Positions 24,058 through 32,673 of a stretch of DNA of 60,593 nucleotides are shown here, one piece after another; positions within the stretch are counted from its first letter, which is position 1, and every line of letters starts with the position of its first letter. The notes under the pieces were generated by a model. The model did not search any database and was not told where the DNA came from. It saw only the letters and a program-made list of their open reading frames with translations. The stretch comes from JAVBTR01 sp031556065. GTDB taxonomy: Bacteria; Bacillota; Clostridia; Christensenellales; Aristaeellaceae. The translations under genes and the position numbers were made by a program. The stretch is taken from contig JAVBTR010000016.1 of NCBI GenBank assembly GCA_031556065.1, positions 1 through 60,593 of the forward strand. The letters are read 5' to 3'.

Positions 24058-25797
24058 TTACTTTGTATCCGGTTTTATCTGGTTTAAGGGAATGCGCAGG
24101 CGGATTGTGGTGCCCTCCTCCCAAACGCTGTCAATGGTAAGCCCTGTTCCGTAATACAGCAGCAGCCGCTGATGCACGTTCCGAAGGCCCTGCCCGCCGA
24201 TATCCGGGTCCTCCTCCACATCTGGCTCCTGGATGAGTCTTCGTACCTCCAAAAGGCGTTCCTCTGTCATACCGATACCATTATCCCAAACGCTTAAAAC
24301 CAAAAAGTCTTCCTCCAAGGCTGCGCGGATATGAATTTCGCCATCGCCCAAACCGCTGGAAAGGCCATGGTTGATGCTGTTTTCCGCCAGGGGCTGTAAA
24401 AGAAACTTCAGTATCCGGTATGATAAAAGCCCCTCTTCCGCATCGATCCTCCAAACAAACTGGCCGGGGAAGCGGATGCTTTGAATGTTAAGATAATGGG
24501 TAACATATTCAATCTCGTTGGATACGGTTACAAAGTCATGACCATGGTTCAAAGCGATACGGAAAAGCTTCGAAAGGGATGTGACCAGCTCTGATGTTGC
24601 GGTATCGCCGTTTTTAAGGGCGATCATGTGAATGGAATCCAGCGTATTATATAAAAAATGGGGGTTGATCTGGTATTGAAGGGTTTTAAGCTCCAGCGCA
24701 CGCTGGCGGCGCTGATGGGCTTCGTTTTGCTGAATATAAGCGTTAATCTGCCAGATCATGGTGTTCATAGACTCTGAAAGAAGGCCGATTTCATCCATCC
24801 TCCGGGTGCGCACGCTCACCTTCAAATCGCCTTGGCCAAACCGGATCATGGCCCGCTGCAATTCGCTGATAGGCTTGGTAATCCGGCTGGAAATGAAAAT
24901 GATCAGCATGATCACAACGGCCAGCGACCCTAAGAAGCCTGCTACCAAAATGCGGATCAGGCTGTTGACAGGCTGGTATACGGTGGCCTTTTGCAACCAG
25001 GTAGTCAGCGTCCAATCGTTTGCTGCAACGGAGCAGGTCAAGTATTCCGGCGGCAGCCCATCCAGGCTGCTGCCCTGAGGCAAAGCCGAGCCAATCTGAA
25101 GATACCCGTATGCATCCGTCAGACAGTAATCCGTATAGCTGCTATCCATAAAGCGGGCCGCTACATCTGTAAACATACGGACATCCATCATAATAAACAA
25201 CGCGCCAATCTTTCGGTTAAGGTCGTAGGTGGTATCGTGGATAATGCGGTACATCACCACAGTGTCTTTGGAATAAGCGCTGGACCAGATGGCCGCACCC
25301 TGAGACTGCCGGATATCGGGCATGTGTTTTTCAATAAAAGTCCTCACACCCGGTTCAAGGTTGTTGCCATAAATGCCCTCTTGGTTGTCCACCAAATAAA
25401 TATCCTTAATATAACGGTCATAGTTGGTATAACGCATCATCAGCACACGCAGTTCGTTGGATACCGCCGCATGGGCTCTATCCCCATTTTCATCCTTTAA
25501 AAAAGCTTGTACTGTAGCATCGGCCAGAATGTTTACGGAGTACTCTTGTATCTTTCCCCGCAGATTCCCAAACTCCCAGCTAAGCGCACCGGCCATCTGC
25601 CGCTGGTTATGGGCATTGGTTTCCCGCAAGTAGGGTTCCAGAATCATCAATGTAAAAACGCCAATGAACGCAAACAAAATCACCACCACCAACACAAACA
25701 ATGAGATGATCTGATTTTTAAAGGAATGGGGCTTTTTGAAAGAGGCTTTCTTTCCGTCCTGGGCGCCGCTGGCTTCATTTGCGGGGGGATGCTTCAT
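24058..25797 (-). CDS. YesM-type sensor histidine kinase
   Basis: A 579-residue membrane kinase of the LytS/YesM group that controls sugar loci. Layout: TM1 near residues 30-55, an extracytoplasmic sensor to about 270, TM2 near 275-300, HAMP with ITKPISELQRAMIRFGQG, then His_kinase (LQYQINPHFLYNTLDSIHM, phospho-acceptor His) and HATPase_c (LLQPLAENSINHG N-box; DNGIGM G-box). The ATG at 25797 is used; it overlaps the end of the response regulator by 23 bases. Partner of the adjacent AraC-type response regulator; together they probably induce the importer and GH127/sulfatase genes. Confidence 0.93.
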   Translation of the reverse strand: MKHPPANEASGAQDGKKASFKKPHSFKNQIISLFVLVVVILFAFIGVFTLMILEPYLRETNAHNQRQMAGALSWEFGNLRGKIQEYSVNILADATVQAFLKDENGDRAHAAVSNELRVLMMRYTNYDRYIKDIYLVDNQEGIYGNNLEPGVRTFIEKHMPDIRQSQGAAIWSSAYSKDTVVMYRIIHDTTYDLNRKIGALFIMMDVRMFTDVAARFMDSSYTDYCLTDAYGYLQIGSALPQGSSLDGLPPEYLTCSVAANDWTLTTWLQKATVYQPVNSLIRILVAGFLGSLAVVIMLIIFISSRITKPISELQRAMIRFGQGDLKVSVRTRRMDEIGLLSESMNTMIWQINAYIQQNEAHQRRQRALELKTLQYQINPHFLYNTLDSIHMIALKNGDTATSELVTSLSKLFRIALNHGHDFVTVSNEIEYVTHYLNIQSIRFPGQFVWRIDAEEGLLSYRILKFLLQPLAENSINHGLSSGLGDGEIHIRAALEEDFLVLSVWDNGIGMTEERLLEVRRLIQEPDVEEDPDIGGQGLRNVHQRLLLYYGTGLTIDSVWEEGTTIRLRIPLNQIKPDTK

Positions 25798-27328
25798 TTT
25801 CTCTCTCCGTTCTGTATTGACGGGGGGGAACGCCGGTGTGCTTTTTAAAAAGCGCGCTGAAATAATTGGGGTTGTCATACCCTACCATTTGGGCTATCTC
25901 ATAGCTTTTAATCGAGGAGCCTGCCAGCAGCTTCTGCGCCGCTTGAATACGTACGTTGGTCAGATAGTTCATACAGGTTTCTCCCGCGATGCTGTGGAAC
26001 AGCCTGGAGAGATAACTGGAGGTAATGTGCAGCCTTTTAGCCACCAGGGATATATTCAACTCCGCATTGCCGTATTCTTCGTTCATCACGCGCTTGGCCT
26101 CCTCTACCAGGCTGATCATGACTCGCTGCTGCGAATTGGCCTTTTGCCCTGCCAACAGATGAATCAAATGCAAAAAGCGTTTTCCGGCCGCTGTGCGACT
26201 TTCCTTTTCAATATCCGGCACACCAAAGGAAGGTATATCGGTTAAACCATATTCCTCTGAAAACCGGTACAGCGCCACCTGAAAACGGAGCAGCATCAAC
26301 GCGGTCTGTTCATGGCCCGTTTCAAATACCGCATCCAAAAAAGCGTTTACCGCAGCATCGCTCATCCCATCCTGAAACCGAAGCATGTCAAGCACATTTT
26401 TCTCCAGCTGGTGGGGGTAGGCAATGTGCTGGTTTTTCGTATGCAAAAGGTCTTCATAATAGGCCACATGGTTATCCTTTTGCCGCCTGATGGATTTCGC
26501 CGCTTCCATGGCATCCTCTGCCGCGCTGTGAATGGAAGCGATGGAAAGCGTGGGCTTGGCAATGCCCAGCTTCACCTTGATATGAAGATTCGCTTCAATA
26601 GCGGTATAGAGCATTCGAATCTGCTCCTCCTCCATGGCAGGGCTTAAGACCAAAACAAGCAGGTCATTCATTTCATTAAGGCATAGAAGATTATCGCATA
26701 GGATGCCCTTGATAATCTGGCAAAGCGCCATCCGCTGCGCCAAATTCAACACATGCTCCTGGCAGGCAATAAGCGCCGCGCACTGGAAGACGGGAAAATC
26801 CACTGTCACACCGTAATTGTCGGCGCGCCGAATGATTTCTTCCAGCGGGAGGGGATTTTCCCCAATCAGATCGCTCCAGAATTTTTCCTTCACCACTTCC
26901 CCATATTCCCGCAGCCGTTCCTCTGTTTGGGCCAGGTAATGCTCCAAACGGTTCTTTTCCCGAAGGTCGCTTAACACCTCCCGGACCATGGGCAGCAATT
27001 CATCGCAGCTGATAGGCTTGATCAAAAAGCGCTTAACCCCAAGGGCAACGGCCCTTTGGGCATAATCGAACCGCTCATGCCCTGTCAAAATAATAAAACT
27101 GGTATGGATACCCATACGGTTGGCCATCTCAATCATCTCAAGCCCCGAAAGAGCGGACATGTATATATCCGTAATCACCAGCTCTGCGCCCTTCTCTTCC
27201 AGCACTTCAAGCGCATCCACGGCAGATGCAAGACCGATACATTCGCTGAAGCCTTCCTGCTGCCAATCCAGCATTGACATAAGGCCTTCCCGGATGATCG
27301 CTTCATCTTCCACTATCAATACCCGCAA
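25775..27328 (-). CDS. YesN-type response regulator, AraC output
   Basis: A 517-residue response regulator: receiver domain in residues 1-120 (VLIVEDEAIIREGL, phospho-Asp in ELVITDIYMS, IKPIS lysine), a middle region of about 280 residues, and an AraC double helix-turn-helix at the C-terminus (NISLVAKRLHITSSYLSRLFH and SYEIAQMVGYDNPNYFSALFKK). The start is a TTG directly behind AAGGAGG, which fits the receiver fold; a longer frame to 27361 would add 11 residues without homology. It overlaps the kinase gene and follows the permease gene by 16 bases. Confidence 0.93.
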   Translation of the reverse strand: MRVLIVEDEAIIREGLMSMLDWQQEGFSECIGLASAVDALEVLEEKGAELVITDIYMSALSGLEMIEMANRMGIHTSFIILTGHERFDYAQRAVALGVKRFLIKPISCDELLPMVREVLSDLREKNRLEHYLAQTEERLREYGEVVKEKFWSDLIGENPLPLEEIIRRADNYGVTVDFPVFQCAALIACQEHVLNLAQRMALCQIIKGILCDNLLCLNEMNDLLVLVLSPAMEEEQIRMLYTAIEANLHIKVKLGIAKPTLSIASIHSAAEDAMEAAKSIRRQKDNHVAYYEDLLHTKNQHIAYPHQLEKNVLDMLRFQDGMSDAAVNAFLDAVFETGHEQTALMLLRFQVALYRFSEEYGLTDIPSFGVPDIEKESRTAAGKRFLHLIHLLAGQKANSQQRVMISLVEEAKRVMNEEYGNAELNISLVAKRLHITSSYLSRLFHSIAGETCMNYLTNVRIQAAQKLLAGSSIKSYEIAQMVGYDNPNYFSALFKKHTGVPPRQYRTERENEASPRK

Positions 27329-27344
27329 GCCTCTTCCTCCTTTT

Positions 27345-28169
27345 CTAGCCTTTAACCGCACCCGCCGTCATACCGCTGATAATGCTATTAGTCAAAAGGG
27401 CATAAACAGCAATTGTCGGCAAAATAGCCAACACCATCGCGGCAAAGGCATGGGCATAGTTGGCCTCAAAGGTGGTCAAAAAAGAACGAATGGCCACCTG
27501 CATGGTTCTGGAACGGTTACTCTGGTTAATGATGTTGGCAAAAAGCAGCTCGTTCCAGCAGTGAATCACCGCGAACACGCAAGCGGTAACAATGCCAGGC
27601 ACGCTGATAGGCAGCACAATACGCGTAAGCGTGGCGCCCGATGAAGCACCGTCGATACGCGCGGATTCCAGCAGCTCTAAAGGTATCGTTTCCATATAGC
27701 CGCGGATCACCATAATGCTGACAGGCAGGTTGATTCCGGCGTAGATGATTACAATCCCCCAGAGGTTATCGTAAAGCCCGATCCGATTAATAAAAATATA
27801 GTAGGGTACTAAAAATACGTTAGTGGGAATGAAAAGGCCAACCGATAGAATGAACAGCGCCCTCTTTTGAAGCCGGAACCGGTGAAGGCAGCCGTACCCG
27901 GCCATAACAGCCACCACAACATCAATTAGCGTGGCAAAGGCCGTTACAAACACCGTGTTATACAGGTACAAAAACATGGGATGGGTTGAAAGAACGCTCT
28001 GGTAATTGCCAAAGGAAAGGGTTTGGGGTATGGAGAAGGGGTCTTTGAACAGTTCCGCGTTGGGCCGCAGGGAGGATAGCAAAAGCCAGACAAATGGAAC
28101 GATCATCACTAAAAAGACTGCCCATAAAAAAACCTGGATCAGCGTTTTTGAAAGCAGACCGTTCTTCAT
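27345..28169 (-). CDS. Carbohydrate ABC transporter permease, MalG-like
   Basis: A 274-residue inner permease of the CUT1 class with about six membrane helices. The cytoplasmic EAA loop that contacts the ATPase is visible as ESARIDGASSGATLTRIVLPIS. It overlaps the MalF-like gene by the ATGA arrangement and is part of a binding-protein-dependent importer. No ATPase gene is in this locus, so a shared MsmX/UgpC-type ATPase is expected elsewhere. Confidence 0.94.
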   Translation of the reverse strand: MKNGLLSKTLIQVFLWAVFLVMIVPFVWLLLSSLRPNAELFKDPFSIPQTLSFGNYQSVLSTHPMFLYLYNTVFVTAFATLIDVVVAVMAGYGCLHRFRLQKRALFILSVGLFIPTNVFLVPYYIFINRIGLYDNLWGIVIIYAGINLPVSIMVIRGYMETIPLELLESARIDGASSGATLTRIVLPISVPGIVTACVFAVIHCWNELLFANIINQSNRSRTMQVAIRSFLTTFEANYAHAFAAMVLAILPTIAVYALLTNSIISGMTAGAVKG

Positions 28170-29056
28170 TGGATTTCACGCTCCTTCCCAAGCCATGATA
28201 TCCCAGCCATAAGCATAACGCCCAGACAAACGGTGAACAAGCTTGCGGCCATGGAATAGCCGTAACGGTTGGCTATCATCATTTCGCGGTAGATGTAAAG
28301 GGCCAGGTTGGTGGTCGTGTTGGATGGCCCCCCCGATGTCATCAGGAAGGGATATTCAAACGTGCGCAGGCAAAATGCCACATTAAGCATAATGTTGGTA
28401 ATCAGCGCCGGTTTGATCATTGGCAATGAAACATGCCAATCCTTTTGAAAGGGACTGGCGCCGTCAATTTCCGCCGCCTCATAAAGCTCCCCGGGGATGG
28501 TTGAAAGCTGCGTCAAAAAGATAATACTGCTCAGGCCCACGTATAAAACAAAAGGAACCTGGGTGGCATACAGCGCCGTGTCTACCGCGCCCAGCCATGC
28601 TCTTGCCATATGATCAAGGCCCATAGCCCTAAGCAGGCTGTTAACAAGCCCCATATCCGGATGATAGATGAAATACCATAAAAACGCAATGGCGGTTGTG
28701 GAAATCACATTGGGAATAAAATACATAATCCTTAGAAATTTCCACCCAAAGAGCTGCCGGTTAAGCAGCAGTGAAAGAACCAACCCAAAGGGAATATGCA
28801 AAAAAAGCGCCGAAAAAATCCAGGTAAAGGTTGCCTTTAAAGCCTTGTGAAAGGTCTGGTTTTGAAAGATAGCGGTGAAGTTATTCAATCCCACATATTC
28901 CATCGGTCCTAAACCGTTCCATTTAAAAAACGCCACATAAACCAGATACACCAGCGGGACAATGAAAAACAATATGGACATTCCCAAGGCCGGCAGCGTG
29001 TAAAGCGCCCCTTTCCACGAATTTTCATTCCGGCTCCGGATTGTTTTCGTGCGCAT
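28166..29056 (-). CDS. Carbohydrate ABC transporter permease, MalF-like
   Basis: A 296-residue CUT1 permease with six predicted helices and the EAA loop YEAAEIDGASPFQKDWHVSLP. The ATG at 29056 follows GAGGGAG by 10 bases; a TTG three codons earlier is too close to it. It lies between the solute-binding protein and the MalG-like permease; the three form the importer of the GH127/sulfatase locus. Confidence 0.94.
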   Translation of the reverse strand: MRTKTIRSRNENSWKGALYTLPALGMSILFFIVPLVYLVYVAFFKWNGLGPMEYVGLNNFTAIFQNQTFHKALKATFTWIFSALFLHIPFGLVLSLLLNRQLFGWKFLRIMYFIPNVISTTAIAFLWYFIYHPDMGLVNSLLRAMGLDHMARAWLGAVDTALYATQVPFVLYVGLSSIIFLTQLSTIPGELYEAAEIDGASPFQKDWHVSLPMIKPALITNIMLNVAFCLRTFEYPFLMTSGGPSNTTTNLALYIYREMMIANRYGYSMAASLFTVCLGVMLMAGISWLGKEREIQ

Positions 29057-29139
29057 ATGAATCAATCTCCCTCTTAAACCGGAGAAAGAGAAGCAGCCGC
29101 TTCCCTTTCCCCCGTGGTGCTTTATTTATAACGCTGTTA

Positions 29140-30399
29140 TCAATATGCGTTTTCTTCATTAAGGCTATTAACGAACTCCTCGGCTGTGGACTGTCCCAAA
29201 ACAAGGTCCTCAATCAGCGAGGGCAGCGCCGCATTGGCCGCAGTAGCCAGATTTCGTTGAATATTCACAATCGATTCCATACCGCTCTGGTACACATGAT
29301 AGTAATTGGCTTTCAGAGGAGTCATGGAAGCGATATCCTCTTCAGATAGAGTGAGCTTCGCAGAAGCGTACTCGGTGCCTTCCAGTACGAAAATTTTGGT
29401 GGCAGGTTCGCTGGTCATGTATTTAAGGAACGTAATAACCGCTTCCTCCTTAGCCGGGTCCGACTGTTTGGCGGCGGCCCAAGGCGTCTGCGAGTCCGTT
29501 ACCAGATAGTTTTCGGGCACCACGCCATCGTGGAAGGAGGGCGCGGCCGCAATGGCCACCTTACCAGCCATTTCCTCCGGAAGAGCGCCCATCAGCCACG
29601 GACCATCAATGGTCATGGCCGTTTTCTCCGTAAAGAAATTATTAGACGCAACGGAGTAGTTGGCGCCGATAGCATCGGACGTGGTATAGGCATAGGCCTT
29701 TTTCAGGTATTCAGCTGCCTTAATCATTTCCGGCGTATCGATCTTGCCGCTGTTAACGGCAGCGCCGCCCGCAAAACTGGAAAAAGCGTAGGTCAAAAAG
29801 CCGGTGGAATACCATGCGTCATCCGCTGTATACAAGGAAATAGCAGCCATGCCATTGGCCTTCAGCGCCTCGCAAAGAGCGAAGAATTCATCCCATGTTT
29901 TAGGAAATTCCTCATATCCCGCGTTTTTCAAAAGCTCGGTGTTATAATAGAAAACCGCTGCTTGCTGCGCTCTAGGAATGGAATAGAGCTTTCCATCCAC
30001 CATCAGCATGTTCAAATCGCTTTCCTTATATCTGGCCTTCCATTCATCATCCATATAGGAAGTAAAATCCATCAGTTTTCCGGAGCGCTGGCGCGAAAGG
30101 TCGTTAGGGTTAAAGTTGAAGCAGAAGATATCAGGCGTCTCGTCTGCCGCAATCATGGCCTTGACCTTTTCTTGATACGTGGGGAAATCCGGGTTTACAC
30201 TGGGGATCACCTTAATCTTGCCCGCATATTCTTCATTGAACAGATCAATCACCTTTTGCATGGCCTTGCCCCTTGCGGTGGTATCGCTCATGTGGTGATA
30301 GATGCTGATTTCGATCGGACTTGTGTTTTGTGCCAATGCCACCCCCATCAAACTCCATAAAAGCATGATGGCTACCCCGATACATAGGATCTTTTTCAT
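29140..30399 (-). CDS. Extracellular sugar-binding protein of the ABC importer
   Basis: A 419-residue solute-binding protein (SBP family 1), first gene of the minus-strand locus. The signal peptide covers residues 1-23 (hydrophobic IGVAIMLLWSLMGVALA) with a probable signal peptidase I site after ALA; there is no lipobox cysteine, unusual for a Gram-positive binding protein. The mature part begins with PIEISIYHHMSD and has the conserved LFNEEYAG and YYNTELLKNAGYEEFPKTWDE patterns of oligosaccharide binders. AAGGAGGG precedes the ATG. Confidence 0.93.
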   Translation of the reverse strand: MKKILCIGVAIMLLWSLMGVALAQNTSPIEISIYHHMSDTTARGKAMQKVIDLFNEEYAGKIKVIPSVNPDFPTYQEKVKAMIAADETPDIFCFNFNPNDLSRQRSGKLMDFTSYMDDEWKARYKESDLNMLMVDGKLYSIPRAQQAAVFYYNTELLKNAGYEEFPKTWDEFFALCEALKANGMAAISLYTADDAWYSTGFLTYAFSSFAGGAAVNSGKIDTPEMIKAAEYLKKAYAYTTSDAIGANYSVASNNFFTEKTAMTIDGPWLMGALPEEMAGKVAIAAAPSFHDGVVPENYLVTDSQTPWAAAKQSDPAKEEAVITFLKYMTSEPATKIFVLEGTEYASAKLTLSEEDIASMTPLKANYYHVYQSGMESIVNIQRNLATAANAALPSLIEDLVLGQSTAEEFVNSLNEENAY

Positions 30400-30429
30400 G
30401 TTTGTCCCTCCTTAAATATGCCTTTGTTG

Positions 30430-30460
30430 CAAGTGGCTCATAGCCTGCGGCGGCCACTTG
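30430..30460. promoter_or_regulatory. Inverted repeat in the leader of the sugar locus
   Basis: CAAGTGGC (30430-30437) and GCCACTTG (30453-30460) pair perfectly over a 15-base loop. The repeat lies between the candidate promoter and the binding-protein gene, so it could be a regulator site or an mRNA hairpin. Confidence 0.4.
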
Positions 30461-30474
30461 TATTTGATATGGTT

Positions 30475-30483
30475 AGTATACCA
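30475..30483 (-). promoter_or_regulatory. Extended -10 promoter of the sugar-uptake locus
   Basis: On the minus strand TG-G-TATACT lies about 76 bases before the binding-protein ATG. No convincing -35 was found, in line with activation by the YesN-type regulator. Confidence 0.45.
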
Positions 30484-30552
30484 TCCATCAAAACGAAACC
30501 GGAATAAAATATTTTGCACAAAAAATATAAATTTTTATCCCTTAACAAGCAA

Positions 30553-30580
30553 TTAGCCCCCTTCAGCTGAAGGGGGCTAA
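30553..30580. terminator. Perfect 28-bp palindrome after the diguanylate cyclase gene
   Basis: Two 14-base perfectly complementary arms meet without a loop (TTAGCCCCCTTCAG and its complement). It lies 15 bases past the stop of the minus-strand GGDEF gene and upstream of the sugar locus. It probably ends the GGDEF transcript, although the U-tract is poor. Confidence 0.55.
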
Positions 30581-30594
30581 CCAATAATCGTCTG

Positions 30595-31971
30595 TCATTG
30601 AACCGAAGCCGCTACTTGGTTGCGACCGTTTCGTTTGGCTTCGTACATGGCTCCATCCGCCCAATTGATTGCTTCCTCCAGGTTTTGCTTTACACCGATG
30701 GCTGCCACACCAAAGCTGGCTGTCACATGGATGGAAGCATTTCTGGTTTCAATAGGCTCCTGGGAAATGGTTTTGCTTAAGCGCTTTGCCAAAACAAGGC
30801 TCTGTTCTTTGGCCGCATCGGGAAGGTAGATAATAAATTCTTCGCCGCCGTACCGGGCAAATATGTCCCCCGCTCTGAGCTTGCTGCCGACCCGGCGGGC
30901 AATGCCGATTAAAACCTCATCCCCAACACTGTGGCCATAGGTATCATTAATCTGCTTAAACTGGTCCACATCGAAAATAATAATACACCCTTGCCGGCGC
31001 TGCTTAACCTGGCCAGCGGCGTTTTCCATAAAATAGCGGCGGGTATAAATATCCGTTAATGAATCTTGATGGGCGATCCGCTCAATCTGCAATTTCATCC
31101 GGCGCAGCTCTGCATTGTTCTGGGTTACAAAAGCCACCAAGAGGCTAACTAAAAGGCCTGCGGTGATCAGCACCCAGGTTTCAAAGTATTGATACCACAT
31201 GCGCACAGGCGCCACTTTAAAATACCAGGTGGCATTGAGGATGTGTATTTCCATTTCGATAAAGCGGGCGCTTTCGTTGTAGACCATATCCCCATTAGCA
31301 ATAACCTGAACCTGGCCGTCATCCGGGCTGTAACGCCAGATTTCATAAGCATATCCCTGGGTTTCCAACAGTTCAAGGCCCACCGCTTTCAAGGCCTCCG
31401 GGTATCTAAGTGTAACTGAAACCAAGCCCCAGAATGCCTCTTGACCTGCCTGATCATCCAGGTAAACCGGCAAGCGACCTACCAATGCCTGACCGCCTTG
31501 AACCAAAGCAAACGGCCCACCAAACACCAATTGGCCTAAATTCTTGGCCATAACGGCTTCATTGTTCCCCTGGCCTTCCGAAAAGAAATCCAGCCCCATA
31601 ACCGCCGCATTCCCCTGGATGGGATACACAGCCGACACAACACCCTCCGGCGCAATCAGCACGTTCATAATGGCAGGATCGTCGCAGATGGTGGCAGCTA
31701 CCCGTTCGAAATTCTCCATTTCCCCATTGCCCTGGACCACCAGAGCGGCAAGGGCCTCTGTTTTATAAAGCAAGCGGGAAATCACATCGCTGATCCTTAC
31801 GCTTTTTTCCATAATCAGCTGTTCCATTTCCAGCCGCTCCACATTGTTGCGGTTCACAACCGTCACGGTAATCAGCACAGTGCAAAGCAAAAGGCATATC
31901 CCAAAAGATGCCATTGTACTAAAAGACAGCGTTTTCCCCGCCCCGGGCTTCGATTTCACATGCGTATTCAC
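30595..31971 (-). CDS. Membrane-bound diguanylate cyclase (GGDEF)
   Basis: A 458-residue protein: TM1 near residues 15-37, an extracytoplasmic sensor-like domain to about 265, TM2 near 268-288, and a GGDEF domain over the last 170 residues. The active site is intact (YGGEEFIIYLP), with DVDQFKQINDTYGHSVGDEVL for metal and nucleotide binding. No EAL domain. It should make cyclic di-GMP from two GTP in response to an external signal. The start is GTG with AGGAG 6 bases upstream. A good promoter is 128 bases upstream, leaving an untranslated leader of about 120 bases that can fold. Confidence 0.93.
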   Translation of the reverse strand: MNTHVKSKPGAGKTLSFSTMASFGICLLLCTVLITVTVVNRNNVERLEMEQLIMEKSVRISDVISRLLYKTEALAALVVQGNGEMENFERVAATICDDPAIMNVLIAPEGVVSAVYPIQGNAAVMGLDFFSEGQGNNEAVMAKNLGQLVFGGPFALVQGGQALVGRLPVYLDDQAGQEAFWGLVSVTLRYPEALKAVGLELLETQGYAYEIWRYSPDDGQVQVIANGDMVYNESARFIEMEIHILNATWYFKVAPVRMWYQYFETWVLITAGLLVSLLVAFVTQNNAELRRMKLQIERIAHQDSLTDIYTRRYFMENAAGQVKQRRQGCIIIFDVDQFKQINDTYGHSVGDEVLIGIARRVGSKLRAGDIFARYGGEEFIIYLPDAAKEQSLVLAKRLSKTISQEPIETRNASIHVTASFGVAAIGVKQNLEEAINWADGAMYEAKRNGRNQVAASVQ

Positions 31972-32093
31972 ATTATTCTCCTAATGGCAGCCTTTTACAA
32001 TGCCACGCCTAGTGCTCTGTCATGTTTAAGATTGCGTGTTGTGCGCAGGCCGGAAAAACATCCTGTGCAATACGTAAGATTAGACGTTTCAGA
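31972..32093 (-). ncRNA. Structured 5' leader of the GGDEF gene, possible riboswitch
   Basis: Minus-strand leader between the predicted transcription start and the GTG. The 5' end can form nested helices: TGCTCTG with CAGAGCA (outer), ATTGC with GCAAT, and CAGG with CCTG over a loop. A second hairpin, TGGCA with TGCCA, ends just before the AGGAG ribosome site. The arrangement is riboswitch-like, but I cannot match it to a known class, including the c-di-GMP-I and -II consensus. The rest of the gap up to 32295 holds the two promoters listed here and nothing else I recognise. Confidence 0.4.
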
Positions 32094-32098
32094 GCAAT

Positions 32099-32127
32099 AG
32101 TATACCATGGGCACAGACCCCTTTCAA
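32099..32127 (-). promoter_or_regulatory. Promoter of the GGDEF gene
   Basis: On the minus strand TTGAAA (32122-32127), 17-base spacer, TATACT (32099-32104). The transcript would start at the first arm of the leader fold. Confidence 0.65.
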
Positions 32128-32217
32128 GGCGGAGGCAGCAACCTTTACATTTTCTTTGACCTTTACTCCCAAAAGCATGCTTCTCCCTGGCTTCCTTAAC
32201 CAAATAAGAACCAATGG

Positions 32218-32246
32218 TTGACAAAAGTTCAAAACCACTATAAACT
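32218..32246 (+). promoter_or_regulatory. Promoter of the DUF1874-like gene
   Basis: TTGACA (32218-32223) with TAAACT (32241-32246) at 17 bases; an alternative TATAAA lies two bases closer. It is 50 bases before the ATG. Confidence 0.5.
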
Positions 32247-32295
32247 GTAATTAAATAAAACACTTGCCACAATTCTATAACGAAGGGATGATCTT

Positions 32296-32673
32296 ATGAA
32301 TAACTCTAAGCCTTTATTGCTATTGGATAATTCCGCCACCATGACAGTCATGGGCGAAGGCGAATTTCAATGCCGCCGTATGACCTTCGAAGAAACCCGC
32401 GCAGTGCTGGATACCTTTGCGGAAGAAGATGTCCGCCTTTGCTTTAACAACATGGCCATTGTCAACAACATCTTTGGCTACCTTGGCATTGAAGATAAGC
32501 ACTATAAACATAAAGAAGCCCACCACATTGCCGTAGGCCAGGAAGCGCTGATCTTCAAGCTCTATACCGCGCCTTCTGAAACCCAGCCGATTATCGACTT
32601 CGACGATGGGTGGGAAGCAAAGAAAATTCAAAACGTTTACGTTTATATGCAATACATGATCCGCGTTAAATAA
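32296..32673 (+). CDS. DUF1874-like protein (STIV B116/YddF-type fold)
   Basis: A 125-residue protein. The order of features fits DUF1874: a first strand with LLLLDNSATM, then FQCRRMTFEETRAVL, a helix with MAIVNNIFGYLGI, and the strand VGQEALIFKLY. DUF1874 includes archaeal virus B116, ICEBs1 YddF and the anti-CRISPR ring nuclease AcrIII-1. The catalytic His of the ring nucleases (IGHxST region) is replaced here by Asn (CFNNMAI), and the late Arg after the FKL strand is missing, so ring-nuclease activity is unlikely. GAAGGGATG precedes the ATG. It is monocistronic and overlaps the convergent HAD gene by 8 bases. The assignment rests on memory of the family pattern. Confidence 0.55.
   Translation: MNNSKPLLLLDNSATMTVMGEGEFQCRRMTFEETRAVLDTFAEEDVRLCFNNMAIVNNIFGYLGIEDKHYKHKEAHHIAVGQEALIFKLYTAPSETQPIIDFDDGWEAKKIQNVYVYMQYMIRVK

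Noticed and set aside
31972..32095. Known c-di-GMP-I (GEMM) riboswitch
   Set aside because: The conserved GEMM segments around the ligand site are missing; only short resemblances such as CACAGG exist.
32009..32272. An 87-residue minus-strand frame in the gap before the GGDEF gene
   Set aside because: It covers the GGDEF promoter and leader, shows no domain or good ribosome site, and has a low-complexity cysteine/basic composition.
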